Of a DNA stretch of 64,000 nt, positions 13,201 through 25,299 are shown piece by piece (within the stretch, counting starts at the first letter, position 1; each line of letters starts with the position of its first letter). The translations under genes and the position numbers were made by a program. This DNA comes from Phoronis australis. Lineage: Eukaryota > Phoronida > Phoronidae. The notes below the pieces were generated by a model, which had not been told where the DNA came from, made no database searches, and saw only the letters and a list, made by a program, of their open reading frames with translations. The stretch spans positions 410,484 to 474,483 of the forward strand of contig NMRA01000092.1 in assembly GCA_002633005.1 (NCBI GenBank), read 5' to 3'.

Positions 13201-16200
13201 CTGACATAACTTCCATAAATTATTTCCAGATTGTGATGCATCTACAATTCCTTGACTAAATCATTTTTCAGCAGTTAATTGTGAAGTCTGAATTTAAGAC
13301 CAAACTTCTGTCTTAATCATGTTAAGAAGTTGTACTTGTAGCATACAGCCTAAGCCACTGACAACAGAAAAAATCAACTACATGACAAAGACAAGCAGTG
13401 TGTACACTTAAGTCACACTTATAGGTTTCAACTATTAGTACAATGACAGCTGACTGGCATACCTTCTCCAAGAGATCCAGAAATGTGACTTTTGGTGTAG
13501 CATTTGACAGGACTATTTTTGACCGAATCTCAGATCCATCATCTAAAGCAACACCAGTTGCCTGTCCATTGCTGTTAGTCATAATATTGCTAACATTCTG
13601 GAAAAGACCAGCCATACATCACGTAAAAGGCCACAGTAAACATTAGGAGAAAGTTACATATTGGGCCATGTTTGAAAACCATTAAAAAACTACTGATGGC
13701 AAACTTGCTTACGTCGTTGGAGGAATTCATCAGTTTCAAGAGATTTAACATTCTGAATTACTATTTTAAATTGCATACAAACACACTATGATCATAATTT
13801 CTATAATGACTTTCGCGGTAGGCACAATTTGAAGTAAGCCACTTTTTAACATTCAAAATGGCAACTTGCCGAGCAAAAAGACTAATATAATGCAACTCAG
13901 AGCACAACTGCAATTAATGGCAGTCGATCAAGAAGGAGAAGGAAAATTTGTTCCCACTCCAAAAATAAACATAAGTCTCAAACACTTTTAACAGCGCCTG
14001 TTTTTAACTCCTCGCAAAATGAATATTGTGAGACACTTATTATTTTCAAAGCAATTCATGTCACAGCATTTGCACATCGCATACATCACAAGACTCATAC
14101 CATCTGCGTGAAGATGCTGGCCCCATGTGATGCTGCTGAGCGAGCAATAGCCTCCGATACGGCCCCCATGCCACCTTCAGCATAGCCCCAGGCTCCTTTG
14201 ATGCCCTCAAGCTCTCCCATCACATGATGCAGAAGCACATATCTGAAGAAGAAGCAGTATAGCTATGTCTACCAAGTACACATCTGGAGTAGAAGCAGTA
14301 TAGCTATGTCTACCACGTACATATCTGGAGCAGCAGCAGTATAGCTATGTCTACCACGTACATCATATCTGGAGTAGAAGCAGTATAGCTATGTCAACCA
14401 AGTACGCATCTGGAGTAGAAGCAGTATAGCTATGTCTACCAAGTACACATCTGGAGAACCAGCAGTATAGCTATGTCTACCAAGTACATATCTGGAGTAG
14501 AAGCAGTATAGCTATGTCTGCCAAGTACACATCTGGAGTACCAGCAGTATTGCTATGTGTACTAGGTACATTTCTGAAACAGCAGCAGTATAGTAACCTC
14601 TACCAGAATCTTTTAAAAAAATAATGAACTCTCTCCCTGCAATTCTACCCAAAACTGAATCAGTCATCTGCTACATTGTACTTCCACTGAGTAACAAAAC
14701 ATTCTTTAGCTGTAACAGTTGCTCAATGTCACAAAATGGACTCTGTTGTTCCTGTTTAAATTTTTCCAAATAGTTCTTTAAGGACTATCTGAGTGGCTAT
14801 AAACCCACATTCTGTCCAAGAAATGAACTTTTGATTTAGACCACTTACTGCCATAGCTGCCTTAGATGAAAAGTATTTCCCCCGAGTCTAAAAAGAAGTA
14901 ACTGTTCATATGCATTGAGACCATGCATGCACGGCATGACAAGCCAACAGGTAGGAAGCCATGAAATCACCTCCACTTTGACTGAGAAACAAAAAGAGAC
15001 CGATTTTATAACGAAAGTGATCCAAATCAATAGTTGCAACCAAACCTGGACAGAGTACTTTTTGTGCACTGTCCAGGGAACTTATTAATTATAGCTTTTA
15101 TCATTATTAATACCTGGATAAAATTATGCTGGGACTGAAAATAGCCATGCAATCTCCTTTTGACGTAATAAACACTCTTTACATTACTGTGTCTAATGGG
15201 GTTTGATTATGAGCCAAGCCCAAAACTACCAAACTTAACTTTACACTCTTGGAAACTGACCAAACTAATCATATGGAATGCCAAACCATGCCAGACAATT
15301 TTCTAATTTTTAAACAAGCCTCATTGAGAAAAGGAATATGAAAACCATTTCTTGAAACTGAAAGGGTAAAGACGGAGTTGAAAAATACTGATCAATGTCA
15401 CATTATAATGTGATTTGTTACTGCCAAGGTACTTTGCAATGAATTCGTGAACATATGCCATTTGTGAGCAAATGCATTATAAAAACCACTGGAGCTTGTT
15501 CAGCATGAACTGGTATACAAACCCACTTCCAGGCATATCGGGGCTGGTCATGGCACCAATCACTGAATCTGTGGCAAGCGTGGCTTTCAGTGGCTCAGAC
15601 TCAAACCACTTATCAAGGATCTTGGATGCTGGAGCTGTCATCAGCTCATAGAACAGACTAACGTCGGCACCAATTCTCTGTACTGGACAAAACACAAGGA
15701 GTCGGTAGAACCATAGATTCGCAATTTCCCTAAATCTTGCACACTCATATTTAAAGATTAATTTTTCTTCAAAAATTAAAATGTCCAACAGGAGGAGCCA
15801 CCCTAATCAAATCCGTTAAAAATGGACTCGTACCGGTATTCCCACCAAATATGTCTGTGTAAAGTTTTGGCAAAATTCGTCAAGTAGTTTCCCCAAAAGC
15901 TGAGGGAAAAGGAATTTTTTGTCAAAAACCGGTCGGAGGCAGATATCTTTTCGGACTAATATTCATTAGGTCACGTGACTAGATAAAGAAGATGGCAGAT
16001 TGAACGGGATAAACTACTTGCAACATATTCCACGCCTCACTGAAAAAGATGATATTTACAAAAACTAAAATTGCCAACAGAGATAGTTGAATGTATATGA
16101 ACACTGAATTGTGCAGGCGCATTCCTAACATATTTCATCATGACCCATCACGCAGTTTTCGAAAAAAATTGAACCATGAGACACTAACCATATGGGGCTG

Positions 16201-19200
16201 CGAAACTTTTTGTGGGCGCATAATAAAAAATGAAGAAAGGGCGCACTGGCTGCCCACTATCTTGAAAATGTCATCTTCAGTGTATAGTGCATGTACCCAA
16301 GATAACTACTTCAGAAAAATGCTCAAAGCAGGCTTGAATTGAAGCCGATTCACAAAAGACACATACAGGGACATGATAAGTTTTACAGTCAAAAATTGTA
16401 TCTTTGAAATTACTGTTTCTCACCAAAGACCTCTTAAAGTTATTTGCTTTCACCAGAAGTAGAAAATAACAAAATCCCTTGTCGGTGCTTTTGTGTTAAA
16501 TCAACAATTCCCACCATTGTCTGCTGACCTTTGCTGAAATCCAGGCTGATATCTTTACCACTTAAACGCTAAAATGTTCTGCTAATTAACACGCGGAATT
16601 TGGCTTAGAGGTAAAGCGTTCGATTGCTACAGCAGGGCTAGCTTGCTCGATTCCACGCTACTGCTAATTTTAGTAAAATTACTTTTCTCCCTTTCAAACA
16701 ACAGAATGTGAGCAATTTATATAATCACAGTAAAACTTACAACTCTTTCCAAGAGCCATGAACGATGGAATTTCTTTTATTTTATCCCTGAACTTGGCCG
16801 ATGACATCAGGTGCGGAACATAAGGAGGCAGGCTGTCCAGCAGTGGTTCTATGGCATTGGCAATATTGTCCAAGTGATGCTCATACTTCTCAAACATCTG
16901 CAGTGACCAAATTTCATTAATGACATTAAGGTCCAAGATGAACTCTCAAAAACAATAACTACAGCCTTATAAGTTATCATTTTGTTTTTGTTTCATGCAA
17001 CTTTACATTTTTCACAATAATCAAAAAAGTCATATTTTTTAAAGTCACTTATTAATAAGCAAAAGGGGACCAGTTTGAAAACAATCTCTGCAGCGCTTTG
17101 GAGAACAATGCATAAACCATAGTATCTGAAAGTTTCATTGAATCCAATACCTATCGTCACTCCCACCATCATCACTATCACCATGACCAACATACCTCCA
17201 GTTAGCATGTTATCATCATGCTCTGAACGCGATAATTCATATAAAGCGAGATTACCTCTGCATCTCGTGTTGAAAACTGAGCAATCTGCCGTTTGTTCTC
17301 TTCTTTGTTGCGTCCCAGTAACAATGAGCGAGGCCTGCCTGTTTTCACATCAGGAGCTTCCAACAATGGTGTATAGGAATTGGGATCACGCAAATAAATT
17401 TTCAAACCATGTTTCTAGAAATAATTCAATCAAAAGACATAGACTCTAATAGAAAACACTGCATAACAAGCTTCACTTCTAACCAGAAATGATCTAAAAG
17501 ACTGCATTAGCATCAGTTTGCTGAAGACAAATTTTCTCCACATTGGTCAATGCAATAGTCACTTCTTCAGGACCACTGGCGCATCTAGAAAGTTGCAACG
17601 GTTACCACAATTTTTTGAATAAGCCCTAAAAATGGCATGTCAACAGAGTTTTTATTCGAAAATGTCTGTGGGGGTCCGGCCTCCTGGCCCTCCAAAGTCC
17701 ACCAATGAGTACAAGATGATTGCGTGTCCATAATTCTAAAACAATTAGGAACATGTAATGACTATACATAAATCAAGTTTGGTAAAAACTCCTTTAATAG
17801 TTTCTAAAAATTAAGAGTCAATGTCGTTAAAGCAGCAAGTTAGCGTTAAATGATTCAGAATTCTCGCCTTCCAAACTGATGGCTCTCCCATCACGTGAGG
17901 TACGAAATAGCGGCATGCCTTCGGATATGGCAGGCAGGTCAGCAGCCTCGCTTTCGCACTTATGGAGATTCACACGTTAGCATCTGTCGTCTGAATACTT
18001 TATATTTTATACCGTACTTTAGGCATACCAGGACAGCATTACTGCTGTGCCATGGGCTGCAATGCTGATTCAAGGAAGTGGGATAAACTGGATAAATATA
18101 CATGGATGCGGTATGTCACATTTCACCCTTTCCCAACGGTTCTGAAGGACAAAAGACAGCAAAGCCCGTCGTGCGTACAACGCCACCGTTGTACAATCAA
18201 TATAATCTTACCTCACGGCCGCTGAGAAAAGCGGGAGTTCGAAATACGGGAATTGCAAGGTTCAGAGGATTTTTTGATTGTGCAGTTGTTCATTTCCTTA
18301 AAAAATCGAATTCATGTTGAAAGAGCATCACCTAGGAATGAGTTTTGTTTTGGCTAAATTGACTAGAATCAATCACGAAATACAAGGGAGAGAAAGTGTT
18401 TGAAGTGACTACACATTGGCCTGTAGTCACACATACTAAATTTTAATTTAGACTGCAGCTATGAAATCAATTTCAAAGTTTTCCTCAGTCAAATCGGAGG
18501 TGATTTCTCAGCTCGAAAAAGACTGGCAGTTAATGTTACTGTTTCAGACCCCACAAGTTCAATTTATGGATTGAGTATCGTCTCGGGCAAGACAGAAAGC
18601 ACTTCTTAGCTGAATTAAGAGCGAAAAGTTATTGTCTCTGATAGAATGTACTACTAGGTTCATAGAAGCTTTATGGAAAATTTATTAAAATACCTTCAGT
18701 TCAAGGTCTTTGATAATTTGAGGGCGGAGCAAGCTCAGCAAGTATGAAGCTCTAGAGAACTTGAATCCGGGTACAATTTCTTCTGTGGAAGCAGCTCCAC
18801 CAATCACGTGGCGTCTTTCAAGGACACAAGTATTGACTCCAGATTTTTGCAAGTAAGCAGCCTAGAGAAAATAAACAATAATTTTATCAAAAACGTACAA
18901 TAAGGAAAACACAATAGGAACAAGGGTTCTCGAGATTGTTATAGAACTCGAACACAAGTGTATTATTACGATATGTACATTGAAGATTTACAGTGTTCAG
19001 CATTTTGAACTGAATCTCTGTTTGACTGCCTATTACGCAGTTTGGATATTGTCTGTGCACACTTTGCATAAACACAAATGAATTGGTGTAACTCAGGAGC
19101 AGTGCCTCTCTAGTGCAGAGTTTGTTGAAAACGATATGACAAAGATTACTGGACAATTTCTTCACACATTTTTCGTATTGTCTAAAAATACTCATTGTGT

Positions 19201-21184
19201 GCGGATCCCATATGTGTAATAGCTTCCTGTTCTTTTAACTATGTCACTCAGGGATCTTACACAGATGCAATTCGCACACAAGGAGTACATTTAGACAATA
19301 CGAAAAATGTACAAAGAAATTGCCCAGTAATCGTTGTCTTATCGTTTTCAACAAATGAATTGATGCAGAACTTGTTTTACTAAAAGCCAAAAAGAAGAGC
19401 AATTAAAGAGAAACACTTACTGCAACCAAACCATTGTGACCTGCAAGTAGACATTAATTTGTCCATTAATTCTGACATATTACCTTGCTTCACTGCAACT
19501 GCTTACACAATTAAAAATGAAATGGGCAATTTGCACAAAAATTGAACTCTAATGTTACTCAGTCACAGGTCATCGTGCAGATGTATATAGACCAGAGATC
19601 ATCGTTATGCTTTCTAGACTGTATTTCTATTCAACTGAAAGGCAAAATAAAATAATTTGCAAAACAAAAATTCAAATACACTCAAGGGTGAACTCTCATT
19701 CAGGATGATCAACCCAAAATTAAAATTACAATACGTTTAAATTTGCTTTTTGTTACCTTTAAGACTCATAAAACCAATGCTATCCATGTTTCCATTCAAA
19801 CAGAAAAACAGCAAACATTTAGTTCATTTCCACTATTCACATTCCGCTACTCTAAGACTGACCAGTCAACGTTTTTACGTTTGAATTTGCGTAAAGCGGA
19901 TCAACAACATTTTAAGCAAGAGGTGATGTAAGTAGAGATTCCATCATAATGATATCAATCCAGTACAGCATCAAACGGACCAAACACCCCCCCCCCCTTA
20001 ATGTTGGTTCATTATCTGACCCCTTGTCGTGATCCTAAAATTGAACCAGCTAAGAATGTTTATAGGTTCATCCAGGAATTTGAAAACCACAGAAATTCTT
20101 CACCTATTACACAAAATATGGCAAATACACATTTTGGTAGAAAATTCTGAAACTAAGAAAAATGAAAATTTATTGTTTGCATGGTTTGTATTGTATAGCT
20201 GAATTAAAATTAGACAACAAAATTTGCATTATTTTTGGAAAAGCAGCCTGTTACTGAAAAAAAAGAAAACATGTTTCAGTTAACAAAATTAATTCAAAGA
20301 CAAACACAGACAGTGCAGATACATTAAAAACTGAATGTTTGGAGCAGTGGGCTCTTCGTCACTGGTCTAAGGTAAAATGATACAGGCTGGAGCAATACAG
20401 GAATATAAGTTTTTTAATCTGCAACATCAATATTCTTCTTTTTATCCCTTTTAATCTCCTATTTTAGTTGGTAACGGCAGCAACAATTTCCACCTTTATC
20501 AGAAAACCTGCACTTTTACATTTATTTAGAACAAAATACCTGTCCGGTAACTAACAAATTACTGCACTTACTATTAATAAATTGTAAACTTTTTCTTACT
20601 TTTTTCCCATACTTATCAGTACCAATATTTTTCCACTTCACATAAATCATTAATCACTGTATATCTTTTGCATAATACCATGACAAGAAACCAATGATTG
20701 TAAGTGTGGTGATGCACATGTTGCTACAAGGCAGGCACCTTACATCAAGCGGAAACCAACTTATGATTTCCAACACCCAGTGCTTAGAGGAATCTAGTCT
20801 CACCTTGTTCCATACTCCCATGAGAAGTTGTTTCTGGGTTTACAGAGAACTGACAGTTTAGTATTGCTCCAGATAAGCTTGGCGCATGAAATGTGACAAG
20901 CCAATTCGTAAAGCAATAACAATCTGACATTTCTTTTTCAAGCCTAGAATTCATCTCTAATTTGAGTTGGAAACAAATTGAAATGAAAGTCATAACTGTA
21001 AGGAGTAATCAAAAGATTTTTATGCAAGGTGAGTTAACATACCACCACCCACTACCACAGCATCGTATTCACTCTTTAATGTTCCAGAGGGCGAGGCACT
21101 TGCAATGGTTCTCACTGTTTCCAGCCTAGTTGGGCCAATGGAAGACAATGCCCTTCTACAAACAGAACCGCCACATTGGAACAT
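4295..21184 (-). CDS. PYROXD2: PYROXD2, mitochondrial FAD-dependent oxidoreductase, 14 coding exons, complete
   Basis: Exons in transcript order: 21184-21043, 19440-19421, 18861-18694, 17414-17256, 16897-16741, 15682-15523, 14242-14101, 13597-13463, 10279-10207, 7859-7706, 6956-6802, 6138-6032, 5246-5126, 4365-4295. All introns are GT-AG and every phase closes, giving 1764 nt and 587 residues; human PYROXD2 is about 581. Residues 1-35 are rich in Arg, Ser and Ala with few acids, a probable mitochondrial presequence. The Rossmann dinucleotide-binding motif VVVGGGHNGLVA spans residues 43-54. Recognisable family blocks follow: [10 protein letters not shown] (about 69-78), [13 protein letters not shown] (about 242-254), [16 protein letters not shown] (267-282), [10 protein letters not shown] (376-385), [17 protein letters not shown] (about 496-512) and the C-terminal FAD motif [13 protein letters not shown] (555-567). 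The family is related to phytoene desaturases and amine oxidases; human PYROXD2 is mitochondrial, but its substrate is not settled. The ATG is the first Met after an acceptor-like TTTTCAG (21200-21194), so a 5' UTR exon may lie upstream. Identification from recalled human sequence is very secure. Confidence 0.97.
7010..7290 (-). repeat. Dispersed repeat family R1, copy 1 (PYROXD2 intron 10)
   Basis: Contains CAAAAGTATTGATTTCAGAC then AAAATGACC, a GTTTCCC..GTAACTGAGAATAAAAG block and GGCTAAACCA. Related copies are at 58520-58800, 62590-62815 (inverse) and 46655-46760 (inverse, partial). A perfect 14-bp-arm palindrome (7086-7114) lies inside this copy. No coding potential; the family is unknown to me. 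Confidence 0.5.
8115..8225 (-). repeat. tRNA-derived SINE-like sequence
   Basis: On the minus strand a degenerate A-box (GTGGCCTGGGGGGATTAG) is followed about 30 bp later by a B-box-like GGGTTCAAAG. No cloverleaf or CCA end closes, so it is not a functional tRNA. Lies in PYROXD2 intron 9. Confidence 0.35.
11721..12296 (+). mobile_element. Probable solo LTR (576 bp) in PYROXD2 intron 8
   Basis: It starts TGTCAGGAG and ends GTCAGCACA, with TG...CA boundaries. A TATA box (TATATAAG, 12195-12202) is followed 40 bp later by a poly(A) signal (AATAAA, 12243-12248), the usual promoter/R-region layout of an LTR. Flanking 5-mers are GGGAA and TGGAA, nearly a 5-bp target duplication. No internal retroelement sequence is adjacent, so a solo LTR is most likely. 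It lies antisense to PYROXD2. Gypsy- versus BEL-type cannot be decided. Confidence 0.5.
14247..14592. repeat. 41-bp minisatellite, about eight copies, next to PYROXD2 exon 7
   Basis: Units of about 41 bp start near 14251, 14292, 14333, 14377, 14418, 14459, 14500 and 14541 and share AGCAGTATAGCTATGTCTAC plus a GTACAnATCTGGAG end. One copy (14333) carries a 3-bp insertion and the last copy is the most diverged. The array lies in intron 6 and begins within about 10 bp of the exon 7 acceptor. It lacks the unique spacers of a CRISPR array. Confidence 0.9.
17850..18175 (+). mobile_element. Decayed THAP-encoding element, copy 1 (5' part)
   Basis: Non-coding leader sequence ending near 18000 is followed by a frame reading [20 protein letters not shown] and [16 protein letters not shown], a THAP-like N terminus with Cys-x3-Cys and FHPFP. 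It closely resembles 25300-25600: both share the run from the CTCGCCTTCC word through GGAGATTCACA and the GCTGATTCAAGGAAGT block. It lies inside PYROXD2 intron 3, antisense to the gene. The frame decays after about 18175. Probably the 5' end of a P- or Kolobok-like transposon; the family is inferred from the THAP domain only. Confidence 0.5.
19108..19381. repeat. Large imperfect hairpin (arms about 110 bp) in PYROXD2 intron 2
   Basis: The left arm runs about 19108-19215 and the right arm about 19255-19381; they are inverted copies sharing TTGTTGAAAACGATA, GATTACTGG, ACAATTTCTT and TTTTTCGTATTGTCTAAA. The spacer is about 40-50 bp. The whole resembles a MITE. A single-arm relative is at 50230-50350. 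Confidence 0.65.
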
Positions 21185-21193
21185 TGCTGAAGT

Positions 21194-24100
21194 CTGAAAA
21201 GAGAATAGAACACCTGCACAGCACATTCAGAGCATGCAACCATTATTTTCGAGAGGGGAATTTCATCAATAGTGGAAAGGCATAATGTTGCGCATTATAC
21301 AATGGCAGTGTGTTGTTCAAAAAAGTAAAAACTGGGCTTGAGAGCTCGAGGTTTTAAGTGATCTGTTGCTGATATGCCTGATGTAGCCAGCCTCGCTGTT
21401 TCAGGCTTGACTGCCAGTTTGAGAATCGTTTTGATTTGTTAATTACAGATAACTTGTGAAAATTTAACCTGTTCATAATACTGTGTTTTAGGAGTCAATA
21501 GCTTGATCGGAGTGCACGTGCCTTGAGAATTCTCTACACAAAAATTGCAGATTTTTGTATTTATTTGATGTATTTTGAGGTTCATCATCTATAGTTACTT
21601 TTCCACGATGGTTGTTTGTCATAATCGCACAAAAATAGATGTTGGTGTGGACCTGTGCTTTTTATCTTCACGGTGCTCACAAGTGACAAATATTGCTTAC
21701 CGGCACGTTGTCGTCATGTCACCAAACTATTTGTGATGTCGCTGGACGTTTATGAGTCATCAACTGTCCCACAATGAATTTGTATGAAAGCGCAACACTT
21801 GGCGAAACTGAATAAAAATTTAGAGGGCAGGTACACGAAAAAACCAAGACCACAATCAACCACGACTCTGACGACACAAATGCACAGTAAATGATAAACA
21901 ATTAATTGTGCATCGCAGAACAGGGCTGAAGAAAAGACTGTCAATTCAAATCCGAGAAGAAAATCTCAAATAACTTAAGAACAATGAGCCATAGTAAGAA
22001 GCCAGTAATGCATTGCAGATAGCTCTTGAGAAGATCTATTAACAAATCAAATTTGAGAAGGTTCCATTCAAGGATGGCGGAGATAAAGCACCGCAAAGAT
22101 TATTAAAAAATGGTCATCCAACATCACCCACAAACCAGAGCTCTCAAGCTATTGACTAGAGTAAACATGATTGTACTTAAAATTTAAAATGTCAATCAGA
22201 CAAAAAGTCTTATCCTAAGTGATACTAGAAATAAGTCAATACAAGAAGTGACCTGACAAATCTCAAATATCTCGAGAAACGGAAAGTTAAGTGAAGACAG
22301 CACTTGACAAGATTTATCCTTACATCGTTTTTCAGAAAGATCTGTCAAAGAATGCCACGAAAGTCTAATCAGTTATCGAGCTGTGATAAAAAATATCAAA
22401 TAACTCAGGAGAAAAACAAAATTTGAACACTTCCGATTCCTTGAAATCATCTACCTGTAGAAAACAATTCAGACAAATCGCACCAGAAACAGCTGAACTA
22501 TGGCTCTGCAAACCACGAGTGAAAAATGGCCACCACAGCACCATCTTGAGTCTAATTTCAACCAAAAACAACAGGCTTTGAGGCATATATTACACGGTAT
22601 TCACCCTTGTGTAAATTCCACAATGATTGGATAAGAAATGCAACCTGTAGAGTGCTAACAAAGAAACAAACAAAACACAAACAAACAAACACATTTTACG
22701 ACAAATCAAAAGACCTGGAGAAATTTCATTTCACCAAGTAAAAATGTCAGTACCGTCCAGACGAAATCTCATGAATTACATTAGACATTTACAATGCTAT
22801 TAAGATGTCTACGAAAAACCAAAGAGGACAATTTTGGCAACTATTTTTGTCCAAAATTGGTGACATTTTACCGTAACCATAACAAGAATTAAACTGGTCA
22901 TACTTTTGGCGCAGTTATTAATGAGATGTATTTATGCACAGGAGCTTATCTCCTTAGAACATGCCTCTCGAACACCATGTATGTAATAAAGGGAATACAG
23001 CTACCTGTGTAGATTCAGAATGAAATCCGCCAGAAGTTTTGCGATGTTCTCAATCTCACCAACTGCGTGGTTGCGCTTGTCGATCGCAATATATCCTGTG
23101 AGTGATTGGCTGCTCCCTCACCTTCAACTGGGACCTGTGAGATCATTAAAAAAACAATGGAACTGCATAATGAGCAAATTTCTTATGGATCGGAAAAAAT
23201 GAGACCGACAATAGCATGTGTATGTGACAAAAAATAATTCAGAACTTCATACTTGGCCGCAAAATTTCATTTCACCAATTAAGTATAGACAATAACCCCT
23301 GTTATCCGGCAGTGTGTGAAACTGGTTCTCAAAATCAGCGAACGCAAAAGAGTTAGACAGTTACATCGTCCTGTAATGTCGCAGCCAGGGCTACGAGTTT
23401 AAAAAAGTGGTAGCCTTAAAATTACGGCTAAGCCGCTTAAGAGTTAGGTGCAAATTACCATTCAGCTCAAGACGAACAACGTAAAAACAAATCAGCTGAT
23501 CATGCAGAAAAGACAAGAACCGCATTCAATTCCAGTGTTGATTTCAAAATTAGGTACAAGTTTCGTACGCAGAACTTCTCCGATTTAGGTCGAAAGGGGA
23601 GGATTGGAACTCTGTTATATACAAACAGATTTACATTTGTTTACTTACCTCAAAACCACTAACGTGCGGTTTCAAGAAAATCGTGCTTTGGAAACCTTTG
23701 ACCTATTAAAATCCAAGGTCATGGTCACTCTCTCGGATTCCCATTTCTGGCAGTTTTTTCATTATTTATTACTTACAAAACGTTTGAGGAAGTGCCTGCT
23801 ACTTAATCAAACTTACCTGTCAATTAAAAGTCATGTAGCATTTTTAAGTCGCATTCCTCTGAAATATATTGGCTCTCACTCGATGTCAAATTTTCCACAT
23901 ATTCTGTCATCTGATTGGCCAAAACTGCACACATCAAGCGAACCAAGTCAGAAGTAAAGTGTGTGTTTTAGAATTGAAAAATCGTTTGTAAACCTGGTTT
24001 TACGTCAGTGATCACGCACGAGAGCTATAGACGGTGAGTTGGGTTGTAGAACTACGTCGTAAGTTTTTCGATTTAGTAGTTGTCCTGACCGGTTATTCTG

Positions 24101-24371
24101 CATTTGTTCACGCAAGGTAACACGGTAACAGGATTATGTTTCTAAAAATAGAAAACGATCGCGACCGAAGTTGACCAAGCCGGTGGCAATAGTCGTGCAA
24201 CATAAACAATGGTAAAGTTATTTTTTTTGTACATAACTAGGCAATGTTACGTTTCACACATGTAAAACTAATACATGTGATCTGTATCCTATCACGAGAA
24301 CGCATATTATAGAAAGCTAGTGATGCGGTTCTTGCTGGGAAACGTGGTTTTGTGTTGGACTATTCCAGCTA
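21194..24371. other. PYROXD2 upstream region and intergenic DNA
   Basis: Should contain the PYROXD2 5' UTR and promoter, but no TATA box or strong CpG cluster fixes the start. Around 23990-24210 CpG density rises, with a CRE-like TACGTCAG at 24001-24008 and an ATG followed by GTAAAG at 24208, so a plus-strand promoter and short first exon are possible. No downstream exon could be joined. Confidence 0.3.
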
Positions 24372-24545
24372 TTGTAGATTAGACTACACCAGCACAACAG
24401 CCAGTTGACCATCAGCAGGATCAACACATTGATTGACTGCTTTGACCAATTGACCTACTGTCCCATTTTTAACTCCTTTGTTCTTGAGCCTCTTGTTAAG
24501 AACAACTGTCAATCCCTTCGTAGGTCCTTGACATTGGTAAACTGT
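24372..24545 (-). CDS. Candidate terminal exon, unknown protein
   Basis: An acceptor-like TTATTATTAAATCAACAG (minus strand) precedes an open frame reading VYQCQGPTKGLTVVLNKRL, then KNKGVKNGTVGQLVKAVNQC and VDPADGQLAVVLV before TAG. Codon use looks protein-like. The TVGQLVKAV...AVVL pattern weakly recalls the last two helices of a death domain, but that is a guess. No other exon of the same gene was found to the right. It may be part of a decayed gene or repeat. Confidence 0.25.
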
Positions 24546-25299
24546 TGATTTAATAATAAAAAGAGACTTTATTTTAAACCAGTGTTTACATTTTACTGTT
24601 TTATTGGAAACAACTTTGTGTCTTAGATATACCACCAACATGTTCTTCTCTACTAAAAGCAACTACTAGTATAGTGTTGATGTGTCAGAAAGATCGATTT
24701 TGCATCCTTGGGATATGACAGAGTTCAAACCTAACTTTAAAGAGGTGTAGAAAAATCCATCAGTTAACGAGATTCAAACCCAAGATCTTCAGTTTGCGAG
24801 TCGAGCATCCTATCTCACTGGGTAGGTGGTTGCCCCTTGGCAAGCGATTTAGAAAGAGACTGCATTCGAGTGTTTTGTCAGTCAAAAATTTACAACGAAC
24901 TCCTGTCGGATCTTGTGGAATGGAAGGGTGGGGAAGGGGGGGGGACTGCCTGGCATAGTAGTATGGTGGAGTCCTGGAATTTCCCTTCATTGACACAAGG
25001 GTGTGTCCAGCAATTTGCCTTCAGCAGCTCACTCACCATGTTGGATTGTCTGCTAGGTCGACACTAGGGGTCAATGTCACTCCCATTCACTCATGGATAT
25101 CGTCTTAGTTCAGGTGCCATTGTAGAAAAATCCACCCTGTGGGGACTTGAACCTGGTATCTTCGGTGTGTTACTGTCAACCGTCCAAACTGATCGGCCAA
25201 TATGCTGTTGCCTATTGGCAATCGATAAGACACTGGATAAAACATTCCTGTTCTACCCCTGAACAGGCGTGCCTCCTGGCTACCGATCTCTGCAACACT

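Noticed and set aside
14247-14592. CRISPR-like array of regular repeats
   Set aside because: Units are contiguous 41-bp tandem copies with no unique spacers, in an intron of a eukaryotic gene.
15477-15522. Extension of PYROXD2 exon 6 reading [13 protein letters not shown] to a stop
   Set aside because: The donor at 15522 joins GG to ATATGTG of exon 7, restoring GSGYVLLHH as in the family; read-through would truncate the protein.
16585-16660. tRNA gene
   Set aside because: D-arm-like GGCTTAGAGGTAAAGC and TTCGATTCC words occur, but stems do not close into a cloverleaf; at most a decayed tRNA-derived SINE.
19984-19998. C homopolymer and GGGGG run at 24930 as functional elements
   Set aside because: Simple low-complexity runs with nothing to support a regulatory role.
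24772-24840. tRNA gene near GATTCAAACCCAAGATC
   Set aside because: Only a B-box-like word is present; similar words recur at 25130, consistent with repeat sequence.
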